A stretch of DNA of 64,000 nt. Source: Molanna angustata (Eukaryota > Arthropoda > Insecta > Trichoptera > Molannidae). A program made the translations under genes and the position numbers. Below are positions 11,401 to 24,100 of this stretch, piece after piece. Numbering within the stretch: position 1 is the first letter of the stretch; each line of letters starts with the position of its first letter. The notes beneath the pieces are model-generated. The model did no database searches, was not told where the DNA came from, and worked only from the letters and a program-made list of their open reading frames with translations. Location of the stretch: NCBI GenBank assembly GCA_963576475.1, contig OY754990.1:744001-808000 (forward strand), given 5' to 3'.

Positions 11401-14400
11401 CAACGTGGTCTCGTCCATCGTCAGCTTCGTCTCGGGCTCGCAGCCCGAGGAGCGAGTCACGGCGAGGTTCATGAGCGAGAGCGGGGTCCTCGAGGCGTAC
11501 ATACTCCTGGGACCCTCGCCGGCCGACTGCTTCAAGCAGTACACCCGCCTGACTGGAACGGCACCTCTGCCTCAGGTGATTGTCCCATTCAAACCTTAAT
11601 TGAACAATTGTTGGAACTTGGAATTATCAAAAATTTGTACCTACTATTCTTAACCCCTTAAGTAATCATTAAAAAATAAAAAAATTGCAAAAAAAACACA
11701 TTTTTTTTTATGAATGAATTTTATTTAATGAACGTAAATATCTATCACAAAAGCCATTTCAGGCTCAGAATGGGTCGGAAATTTGATATTATAGTGCATA
11801 GTGTGGGTCAAGAAATAAAAGAAATTCAGAAAAAATATTAATTTTTACTTATCATAATTAATTAAAAATACAAAAAAGTCTGAATCATCGAGGAAAAAAG
11901 TCTATAAAAACATAAAATATTATCGATACAATCAATCGAAATTGAATCACGTAATTCAAATATAAAACACACGACCTAACTGCGCAAAACACTGGACGGT
12001 ACTAAAAGTAATAACAGTACATCGCATTATGACAAGATGTACTTTGGGTATGCGGTAATTGGGAGATAGGGGGGTGGTACATCGTTTGAATCGTCGCAGC
12101 TGTCTTTTGTCTCGCTTCCACCTACCATAAATCGTATTTATTTACGCCCGAGTATATTCGGGAGTGGTCTTTTCTGCCGATAAACTTTGCCCGAGTTATC
12201 TCGGGTGTGGGAATTTTCGCAAATAATAGCCGCCCGAGTATACTCGGGCGTAGTCCTTAAGCGGTTAAAGTGTAATTATTCTCAGAGTAAAGTCAAATTA
12301 AAAACAAATTCATTTATCCAGTGATGGATTTTCACTCCGATCTGCTGAACATACTAAACTATCCATCCCTGTGCCTAACACAGAATTTTTTAGCTTGTCG
12401 TTCGTAGTACAATCTGCAAGATAATGGAATAGCCTAAGTCTGGATATTGCGTTGTTTAACAAAACTAAAGAAGGAATATTTATCCCTTAACACCTGATCC
12501 CGATTTTCCCTCCTTGTTCTTTCCCAATCATCTTTTTTTATCTTAGTATAATGTATGTTTTCTTTGTTTTTTTTTTCCCCTTCATTCTTTTGTTGTACAT
12601 ACACAATTTTGTCATAATTTGTAATCTGGTTGGTTGGAAGAAATATATAAAATAAATAAATAAATAAATCAAATGACAATACTTTTGAACATGCAAATAG
12701 TCTTCTGATAAAATTCTTTAATTGATAACAATCAATCTTATAATTAAAAACACATCTCCCAATACTAGCATTGTTACATTTTGTCTATTTATATGTTGGC
12801 AATACCATAATATATCAGTCAAGAAATAATATTTATTGTCTGTAGTAGGTATATCTAATATATGTAGAGAGATGACTTTTGACAATACTTTTGAACAAGC
12901 AAATAGTCTTCTGATAAAATTCCTTAATTGATAACAATCAATCTTATAATTAAAAACACATCTCCCAATACTAGCATTGTTACATTTTGTCTATTTATAT
13001 GTTGGCAATACCATAATATATCAGTCAAGAAATAATATTTATTGTCTGTAGTAGGTATATCTAATATATGTAGAGAGATGACTTTTGACAATACTTTTGA
13101 ACAAGCAAATAGTCTTCTGATAAAATTCCTTAATTGATAACAATCAATCTTATAATTAAAAACACATCTCCCAATACTAGCATTGTTACATTTTGTCTAT
13201 TTATATGTTGGCAATACCATAATATATCAGTCAAGAAATAATATTTATTGTCTGTAGTAGGTATATCTAATATATGTAGAGAGATGACTTTTGACAATAC
13301 TTTTGAACAAGCAAATAGTCTTCTGATAAAATTCCTTAATTGATAACAATCAATCTTATAATTAAAAACACATCTCCCAATACTAGCATTGTTACATTTT
13401 GTCTATTTATATGTTGGCAATACCATAATATATCAGTCAAGAAATAATATTTATTGTCTGTAGTAGGTATATCTAATATATGTAGAGAGATGACTTTTGA
13501 CAATACTTTTGAACAAGCAAATAGTCTTCTGATAAAATTCCTTAATTGATAACAATCAATCTTATAATTAAAAACACATCTCCCAATACTAGCATTGTTA
13601 CATTTTGTCTATTTATATGTTGGCAATACCATAATATATCAGTCAAGAAATAATATTTATTGTCTGTAGTAGGTATATCTAATATATGTAGAGAGATGAC
13701 TTTTGACAATACTTTTGAACAAGCAAATAGTCTTCTGATAAAATTCCTTAATTGATAACAATCAATCTTATAATTAAAAACACATCTCCCTATACTAGTA
13801 TTGCCAACTTCTACATAGAAAAATATATAACAATACAATATCGTCAATTTTAATGTTTTAACAGACACATTTATATACGTCGGCATCGTGGCTCAGTTGG
13901 TTGCATATCTAACCGCTGAGATAAAGGTCCCGGGGTCGATTCCCGGTGGAGATACAGTTTTTGATTGTATTTTCAGTCTGGATCTGTGAGACAATAACCC
14001 TTTCTTAACCAATGATTCCAATTGTTAACATTAATGTATTCTACTTATATATCTCAATGATAATTGTTATCAGCTGTGTTATTTCTCTTCTAAATTATTA
14101 ATCACATTATTTTTGATATCACTTACAATACTGAGAATGACGGAAACTTCTGTACTCGGTTATTGTACAGTTGAAAACTCGGTTATTGCCAAATGCGCTT
14201 TTCTTGCTAAACACGGTTATTCAAAATTTAATAAATTTCAGTTTTTTTTTGTTTTCTAGCATGCTATATTTTTTTAATTAGGTTATTATATTTCCTTCAA
14301 TCTCTAAATAATAATTAAAAATGAAGGATTTTATGAAAAGTATATAGTTTTATATATGAATGATGACAATTGAAATCATTAAAATTTCCAAAAAAGGAAA

Positions 14401-17400
14401 AAAAAAAAATTATAAATATTATCAAAATCTCTTTATAATCACATATTTTGCCCATTTTTTATAAAACATATTCATTTTCATAATGCTTTCATAATTCGGT
14501 TAAAAAAGGGCTAAATATCGTAAGTCTCTGTAATGTGACAACTTGCATGTTATTGGGTGCGTGTTAAATTAATATCCTTAAGGGCTCTTAGGCCCAGAAT
14601 CATAGTCGCAAAATAGGTACTTAGATGAGTTTGAGTTACAGATTTGTAATCATAGAACTTTGTTTCTCACAGAAGTCATCAAAAATCGTTACTCATCTCC
14701 CGTGAGTTTTAGTCACCAAAATCGGTGACTTTAGACGCTGAGCATGCTTTGAACTGTCAAAATCGTTTACAAACCTAGTTTATTTTAATTTTTATTCGAT
14801 ATAAAAACTGGTGAATTTCGAGATATTATTTTTGTGGTGAATATAAAATTATCTTCATTAAACAGGAAGCATTAAAATGTCTGATATATTTGAGTTTTTG
14901 CAAGATATTGACAATATTGGGAATACAGATGTGATTAATTTTCCCGATGAATCATTTGCCGCAAGGCGAATGAGACGCCGCAAATGTTATATTCGAAATA
15001 TGATAAACCCTATCGAATTTTATGAAAACTGTGAATTTAAAAAGCGCTACAGATTTTATAGAGAAACTGTCCTCACTGCCATATTGCCGCTTATTCACGA
15101 TGGATTGTGAAAAATCAACAACAGAGGCATGCCTATATGCCTATAACGCCTGAAATTCAAATATTGATAGCCCTGAGATTCTATAGTACAGAAATTGCTC
15201 GGCGATCCACTCCCAAGCATTCTGTTTTTGCTAATTAAGGGCTGATATATTTTAATAGTAATTTTCTTCCCCAATAATTCCATTAAAAAAATATTAATCA
15301 TATGCAGTATTCCTTTTAGGATTCATTATTAATTATTATTATAAAAATAAACAAAACGCGAAAGAAGCAAGCAGATGTTTTGAACTCAAATGACAGTTTT
15401 AATTCATAGATTGAAGAGAGTAGATAGGGATTTCAAAGACAAATTTAAAAAGTAACCATAAATTTCAAAATAATTGCTGAAAACTTATGAAATTCCTACA
15501 GTTTGAGAACTATCAAACTCAACTGAGTTTGAGTCGTTATCTCAGCTCAGACACGTCAGATTTTGGACTATGTTTACCGAAAAACCTACTCAGCTAAGAA
15601 AGCCTTGAGCTATGCTCTCCTGAGGCACTATTGAGACCTGACTCATCTCATGTTTATGATTCTGGGCCTTATACTGCGTGATTTGATGTATGCAGATGAC
15701 AAAGTACTGTTAGCTGAAAGTATGGAAGAGTTACAGTATCTTGTAAGCATGGTATATGAAGGATGCATAGAGAACGGTCTGAGAATGAATGCCAGCAAAT
15801 CAAAGGTAATGGTCTTTGAAAAGAGTGAAAGCAGAACAGCGTGTAAAATAAGAGTAGAGAATGAATGGCTCGAGCAAGTCGACGAGTATGTATATCTGGG
15901 AAGCATGTTTCAACGGAATGGACGACCTGATAAGGATATCCAAAGAAGAGTTATGGCAGGAAACAGAGTGAATGGAGCACTGAGACCAGTTATGAATGAT
16001 CGCAACATATCAAAGGCTGCCAAAGTTGCCATTCATAACGCTATCTTAGTGCCAATGTTGACGTATGCAAGTGAAACCTGGACATGGCAGAAGTCGCACG
16101 AAAGCAGAATAAATGCTGTTGAAATTAGATCGCTAAGAAGAATCTGCAATAGAACGATGTATGACAGGGAAAGAAATGAGAACATAAGGAAAGAATGTAA
16201 GATGAAGAAAGCTATCATTAATAGAATGAAAGTGAACACACTGAGATGGTTTGGCCACATGGGTAGAATGAATGAGGAACGCCTGACGAAGAAAATATAC
16301 AATGCGGATAGGAATGGATTGAGAGGCCGGGGCCGCCCAAGAAAGGGATGGCACGACCATGTGAACGATATTCAGAAAGACGGAAATGTTAGAAGCGTGT
16401 ACATTAGACGAACATGTATGAGACGATGCATGAATGTTGACGAGGCGAAGAATGTGTGCCAGGATAGAAAGATATGGCGTTCGGTTCTCTCTGCCTAACC
16501 CGTAAGGGACATGTCGTGATGGTATGTATTAAATTAATATTTGGCATAGTACCTGTTTGTATTTGTACTATGTACAATAATACAAAATAAAACAAGAGTA
16601 AAAGTATTTGCTTTTCAAAATATAAATCCCTTTGTTAACAATATGTACTTTTTGATATTAGTGTCGTGTACTGTTTCAATTTTCATTCTGAACCATTCCG
16701 AAAATATTCAATTATGTCATATTGCTTTTAATATTGTCATGTATCTTTTTTCCGAGTCATTAGTTAATTTGTAACTAAACTTGCACTGTGGGTAACTAAA
16801 GTTAATGCGTTCTTCCAGCTGTTTTCGTTGGCGTACCACCAGAGTCGCTGGAACTACAACGACGAGGAAGACGTACGAAGCGTGGATGCAGGTTTCGACC
16901 AACACGACATACCCATGGACGTCATATGGTTGGACATTGAATACACCGATCACAAAAAGTTAGAATATACATTTTGTTTTTATATATTTGTTGATTTACT
17001 CGACCACAGAACGATATATGAACGAATAAAAAATGAGGACATAAGGAGAGAATGCAAGATGAAGAAGGATATTATATGTAAAATTATTTATACTTATTTA
17101 TTAAAAGAAACACCAACAGAAAGAACATAGGAATAGGTACACATAAAATATAATATAGACAGTAAAGCAGCCCATTCACGATCGTGTCATTCGGCGTCGC
17201 TTCATATGGACCAGCTACACTTGGACCATTGTATAATTTTCATCATACTCACGGGCGCGCCATCGAGCCATCAAAATTAGTATACGCAAGCGGTCGGCGC
17301 TTTCGCATTAATAATTTCTATTTATTTTTAATTGTCAAGTAAAAATGAGTTGGTGACAGGTGGGTCGGTGGCAGAGCGGTTAGCGCGCTGGGTTAGTAAT

Positions 17401-18053
17401 CCAGTGGTCACGAGTTCGAATCCTGCCTCGACCGATTTCGTTCAACTATAGCACAAGCATTTATTTGCTTATTTTACGAAACGTAGGAAGATGTACTTGT
17501 TTAACAAGGACATATTCATTTTTTTTTTTAAAAAAAGATATAATTCTGATGATGAGTTTTATACAACTGCTGTAGTGGTTTGTTTATATATAAAAAGAAA
17601 AAACCAAAGAGAAAATGTTGTATTTTTGCATTCACGAGAGTGACAAACAGCTCGGGGCAATGAGATGGCGCAATGTACCGCTGATTTTCACACTCACGAG
17701 CATGCCGTACCGACAGGATGCGCCGCGCCGTTTTTCGCGGCACTATAAAGTTTCGATTGTTTGGAATTCCATTTTGGTGTGTCAGGCCAATTGGGCTGCG
17801 CGGGTTTTGACATTCACGAGCGCATTTTGGAGTGATGGCAAGCCATTTGGAAGGATGGCACGATCGTGAATGGGGGGCCTTTAGAATCAACATAGTAGTT
17901 CCAATGCTCCAATAACAGGTGTTTACAACATACATATATAGTTTAATTGAATATTAAATATACATAGGTATATATTACTAATACAAACATTTATATAAAG
18001 TTAATCTTAATTTATTTAATTTAGCCTTTAGAAAATAATCTAAATAGGTAACT

Positions 18054-18136
<83 letters not shown>

Positions 18137-21100
18137 CAGTGTAGTGTAGTGTATTGTTAAAACACTCTTCAGAGAAGAAGCAATTATTAAGGGAAAACAT
18201 CTCATAATGATTGTTGAATTGCTTGTATCAAACGCTTGAAGGTGCTAAGGCTATTTGAGACTACATATTATGTCAAGGTTCTCAATTTTTGTACGTATAA
18301 AGAAGTATAGGAGCGCATCATTATACTCAGTGTACTGAAATGGCCTACATTGTTGTACATAGTATCTATTTAGGTGGGTCGATGGCAGAGCGGTTAGCGC
18401 ATTGGGTTAGTAATCCAGTGGTCATGAGTTCGAATCCTGCTTCCAGTGTACAATATATTTGTTTATATTATGTACAGAAAGATGAATAAATAAATATATA
18501 TTTGTCTCGGATCAAATACTTTAAAATCGTAGAGGTTTTCCGTAGGGTAGTCATTGATATATGTAAAGATTAAGAAGAAGATTTTATTTACTTATTTGTT
18601 TAAGTACTGTTATAATTTAAATTGTATTCGTTTATAAACTGAGCCGATACGAAATGTTAAAATAATTTTGTGATGTTTTCCCAGATATTTCACATGGGAC
18701 TCCATAAAGTTCGGTCACCCCAGCGACATGGTCGCCAACCTGACCGCAAAGGGGCGCCGCATGGTCGTCATCATAGATCCGCACATCAAGAGGGAGGTGG
18801 GATACTTTTTGCACGACTACGCCACCGAGAACAGTCTCTACGTCAAAGACAAGGACGGGAAAGATTACGAAGGTTACATTTTTATCAATATTTATTTTAT
18901 TTTATTTTGTTTTAGCGTAGATACAAGCAAGAACGCCCATATAACACATCTAACCAAGCTCACACTGACAGCTCGATGTCACAATTCTTCTGAAATTCTA
19001 GTGTATTTTCGGCATCTCTTGTAGATCACTGATTTGACAAAATTACTAAATACATATTTGACGATGTCGCTAAAATCATCATCCATCGAAAACATCTCGT
19101 ATTTTATTATTAAACCACTCGTAAGGTTCCTCATGATCAATCTTATTTTTGACAGTTGGCAAATGTTAGTTTACACCGATGCGCATGCGCTAAGTATTTA
19201 GATATGTCTCCTCAATGCAATGTCTCATACGTGAATTTCTTTAAGTTAGGAAGCCACGTGATCTCCTAACTTAAGTGAGCGACTATGCAATGAAAACATG
19301 GTAAGTATTTAGTATTTAGGTAGGACTCTGCATTAGTTATGCTTCACATAGACGATATAAATATGATTGTTCTGTATTGCAGGTTGGTGCTGGCCCGGTT
19401 CCTCTAGCTATCTAGACTTCTTCGATCCCAAGGTTCGGGACTATTACGCCAGCCGATACAACTTTGACAACTTCAAGGGGACATCACAACATGTGCAGAT
19501 ATGGAACGACATGAACGAACCATCGGTGATTATTTCATTATACATATCTGTATTACTACATTTGAATGTTCAAAGCTACCAAGTTGTCAACTCTCGTGGC
19601 TCAGTTAGATACCTGACTTTGATTGATTCCCTCTGAAGATGCAGTTCTTCACTTCACCTCATTCCTTGAAACTAAAGACAAGGATACATTATATGTAGTA
19701 TTGTCTATAGATTGACAGTTCCTCAATCATAATATTTCAAATTTCTCTCGATAAAAAATAATACCAAACGTAATCCTGAAATTTGTGGGATTCCCTCGTT
19801 ATCCGTTCAATTTGTTTGACTTAATATTTACCAAAATTATTGTTAAATATTATGTAAGCACTGCCTATTTTAGATTTTCAATTTGTGTCTTGGTTTTTTT
19901 ACAATCTTTCATATAAAAAAAACCAACTTCAAAATTAATGTTTCTGTGCTGGCGTCCTGGGTTTGATTCCCAGCAGAGGAGAAATTTATTTAAATATATA
20001 TCTCACGCAAGTGTTCATGTATTTATTTTGTAATGTGATTATGTAACTGATTGTCATAGTACACATTGTTTTGTATACTTAACATTAACTCTGGTTGGTT
20101 GGAAGAAATTGCCATTAGGCAATAAGCCCGCCAGTGTACAAATTGTATGTACAAGAAGATTCAAATAAATAAATAAATAAATTATTTATTTTATTATTAA
20201 TGTATGTCAAGATCGAAAATGTGGTGTTTGGTTCTCTCTACCTGCTCCATGAGGGACACGACGTGATGGTATATATGTATGAAGTAATATTATCTTTCGT
20301 ATATTTCGCCTATAAAATATTACGCAAATCCTTCATAAGTTGATGAGTTTTATAATTTCTCATGATTCCCATCATCAAACCTCTTGGTTTAGTTCAGATG
20401 GAACCACCGCAGAAGCAATCCCTTTCTAATGAAAAGGGAATCATTGAATTCAGACAATATGGCAAGGAATTATTATTAATTGTACAGTGTTGTAAAGAGT
20501 TCTAATCGCTGAAGATTTTGATGAATTTCTCATGGATCCCATCATCAGATCTTGACTCTTGTTGTAAAGAGTTCTTATCTCTGAAGATTTTGATGAATTT
20601 CTCATGGATCCCATCATCAGATTTTGACTCTTGTTGTAAAGAGTTCTTATCTCTGAAGATTTTGATGAATTTCTCATGGATCCCATCATCAGATCTTGAC
20701 TCTTGTTGTAAAGAGTTCTTATCGCTGAAGATTTTGATGAATTTCTCATGGATCCCATCATCAGATCTTGACTCTTGTTGTAAAGAGTTCTTATCTCTGA
20801 AGATTTTGATGAATTTCTCATGGATCCCATCATCAGATTTTGACTCTTGTTGTAAAGAGTTCTTATCTCTGAAGATTTTGATGAATTTCTCATGGATCCC
20901 ATCATCAGATCTTGACTCTTGTTGTAAAGAGTTCTTATCGCTGAAGATTTTGATGAATTTCTCATGGATCCCATCATCAGATCTTGACTCTTGCTGTAAA
21001 GAGTTCTTATCTCTGAAGATTTTGATGAATTTCTCATGGATCCCATCATCAGATTTTGACTCTTGTTGTAAAGAGTTCTTATCTCTGAAGATTTTGATGA

Positions 21101-24100
21101 ATTTCTCATGGATCCCATCATCAGATCTTGACTCTTGTTGTAGAGTTCTTATCGCTGAAGATTTTGATGAATTTCTCATGGATCCCATCATCAGATCTTG
21201 ACTCTTGTTGTAAAGAGTTCTTATCTCTGAAGATTTTGATGAATTTCTCATGGATCCCATCATCAGATCTTGACTCTTGTTGTAAAGAGTTCTTATCTCT
21301 GAAGATTTTGATGAATTTCTCATGGATCCCATCATCAGATTTTGACTCTTGTTGTAAAGAGTTCTTATCTCTGAAGATTTTGATGAATTTCTCATGGATC
21401 CCATCATCAGATTTTGACTCTTGTTGTAAAGAGTTCTTATCTCTGAAGATTTTGATGATTTTCTCATGGATCCCATCATCAGATTTTGACTCTTGTTGTA
21501 AAGAGTTCTTATCGCTGAAGATTTTGATGAATTTCTCATGGATCCCATCATCAGATCTCAACCAAATTGAAATGGGATCAATCGCAAGATAACCCCTTTC
21601 TAATGATAAAGAATCATTGAAATCGATCAATGTGTTCACGTCGAATCAATAACTTCCTCCCTCTTTGGATGCCGGTTTGACAGAAGCGTCAAATGTTGTT
21701 ATCTACGTAATTAATGAATTAATCCAATGACGTAGGTGTTCAATGGTCCCGAGGTGACAATGCCAAAGGACAACCTCCACTACGGGGACTGGGAACACCG
21801 CCACGTGCACAACATATACGGACTGCTCCACACTGTGGCCACACACCAGGGTCTTCTGGAGAGGTCGGCCGGCAACGTCAGACCCTTCATTCTCACAAGG
21901 TCACACTTTGCTGGGACACAGAGGTACAACATCTTTAATTTAAATAGATTCAGACAGCGGTTATCTTTATTGCATCTTTATACAATGCTTCACAACTAAA
22001 ATACACACATTTTTTATTTACAAAATTTAAACAATTAAGTAAGCTCCCAATATTGTCTACATCACACAATAATTCATTTTGCATTTATAATCAAGCTCCC
22101 GATATTGTCTACAACACACAATAATTCATTTTGAATTTATAATCAAGCTTCCAATATTGTCTACATCACACAATAATTCATTTTGCATTTATAATTAAGT
22201 TCCCAATACCTCCAATATAATTAAACAAGTCTTGGTTGATTGATATTTAGGTACGCGGCTGTGTGGACTGGTGACAACATGGCTGAATGGGGCCACCTGA
22301 AAGCCACAGTGCCCATGTGTCTCTCCCTGTCTGTTGCGGGCATCAGCTTCTGCGGAGCCGATGTGGGCGGATTCTTCTCCTATCCTGAGGCTGAGTTGAT
22401 GACCAGGTGGTATCAGGTGTGTTTGTGCAAAATATCGTGTCACTTTACTAATATGTTATTCAGTGTTTGTCATCATGTATTTCGCTCACTCATACCATGG
22501 AACTGAAGGATCTGAAGGGAGACAGGAGGCATTGAAGGTACAGAAGGACCTGAAGGGATGGAAGATATTGAAAGGTTTCGATGGTTGACTATGTGTTATT
22601 ATATGAAAAAAAAAATGAAACGACAGACGTTTTATTGACTTGTTCGCGGACTTATTAAAGTGCGTAGGTCATTATTAAAATGATTATATTATGTTATATA
22701 GGCTGGTGCTTTTCAACCGTTCTTCCGTGCCCACTCTCACATCGACACAAAGCGCCGGGAGCCGTGGCTGTACGACTCGTCCACGGTCGGTCTCATCAGG
22801 GACGCCATACGAAGGAGATATTCCTACCTGCCACTGTGGTAATTAATTTTTTTTTTTTTTTTATTAAATTTACAATACATATACAAAATATAAAACAATC
22901 AAACTATATAGAAAAAGATGCACAGTAAGAAAAAACATATTTCCCTTTACCAGAGTGCAAGCACTCGTGTGTAAAGGAGACTATTTAATACAAAATACAC
23001 AAAATATTATCTATACAAAAAGAAGTTAATATAATTTACATATCAATCAAAGTCGGCCTTTGTGGCTCAGTTGGTTAGGTATCTGACTGCTGATCCAAAG
23101 GTCCCGGTTTGGATTCCCGGTGGAGACACAGTAATTTTTAATTGTGTTTTCAGCCTGGATCTGTGAGACGATTATTATCGTAAGTCTCCAGAATGTGGCA
23201 ACTCGTTATTGGGTGCGTGTTAAATTATTATTTCACATAGTATCTGTTAGTTGCCCGAGAAGCTATATAAAATAAAATAAATTTAATAGGTTCATTTTAT
23301 TTTTCTTTTGAATTTATTATATTCAATTGCCAGTCTCAGATCTGTTTCAAGTTGGTTGAACCACACCACCCCACTGTATGTGCATGTAGTAGTGGTGTGT
23401 TGTGTATGTATGTGTTATCATAGTAGGTACATAGTTGACCCACTATATTTTGTTACTATAACACTCGCCACACGTACAAAGGCATGGTGCGACCTTCCAA
23501 TGTCCTTATGTATTTGAAATAGCACATAGAAAGATGACAGTTTGCTGTCTCAAAACACCGCTAAATTACCTTGGACAGACGTGCAAGCGTTGTGTAAAAT
23601 TAGTATGAGAGATACACAGTCGTTAACCAACTGATCTGCTACACAGCGTTTATTAGTAAAGTTTTTTCCTACACGGATGTTAAACGGTCGTGTAACTTTT
23701 ACAACACGTTTATTAGTGAGACTGTTAACTTATTCATTTATCAATTATTTAAAACTCAAGAATTATTTATTACTTAAAAATAATCACTTATAAAAAATTA
23801 TTTCAAACAAAAAAAAAATTAACTCAAATATTTTGAGTATTATGATTTTAACACAGAACTTGGTATATGTACTGAAATAAAAAAAACTAGACAAACGAAA
23901 TACTTGGGAATAACAATTGACCAATGTTTAAAATGGAAACCCCATATCTCAATTTTAAGCATGAAATTAAAAAAAATTAATTTCATTTTTCGCTCCATCA
24001 GAAATGTTTTACCAAAATCTGTCATTAAATTAATGTACTATTCACTTTACCAATCAATAGTAGAATATGGTATTATAGGGTGGGGTGGCACTTACAAAAC

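Noticed and set aside
15650..16498. 282-codon ORF as a host gene
   Set aside because: It contains the YADD reverse transcriptase motif and a LINE C-terminus, and has several decayed copies in the window.
20450..21639. ORFs of 150-349 codons on both strands
   Set aside because: They are products of a 72-bp tandem repeat without stops, inside an intron, with no recognised domain.
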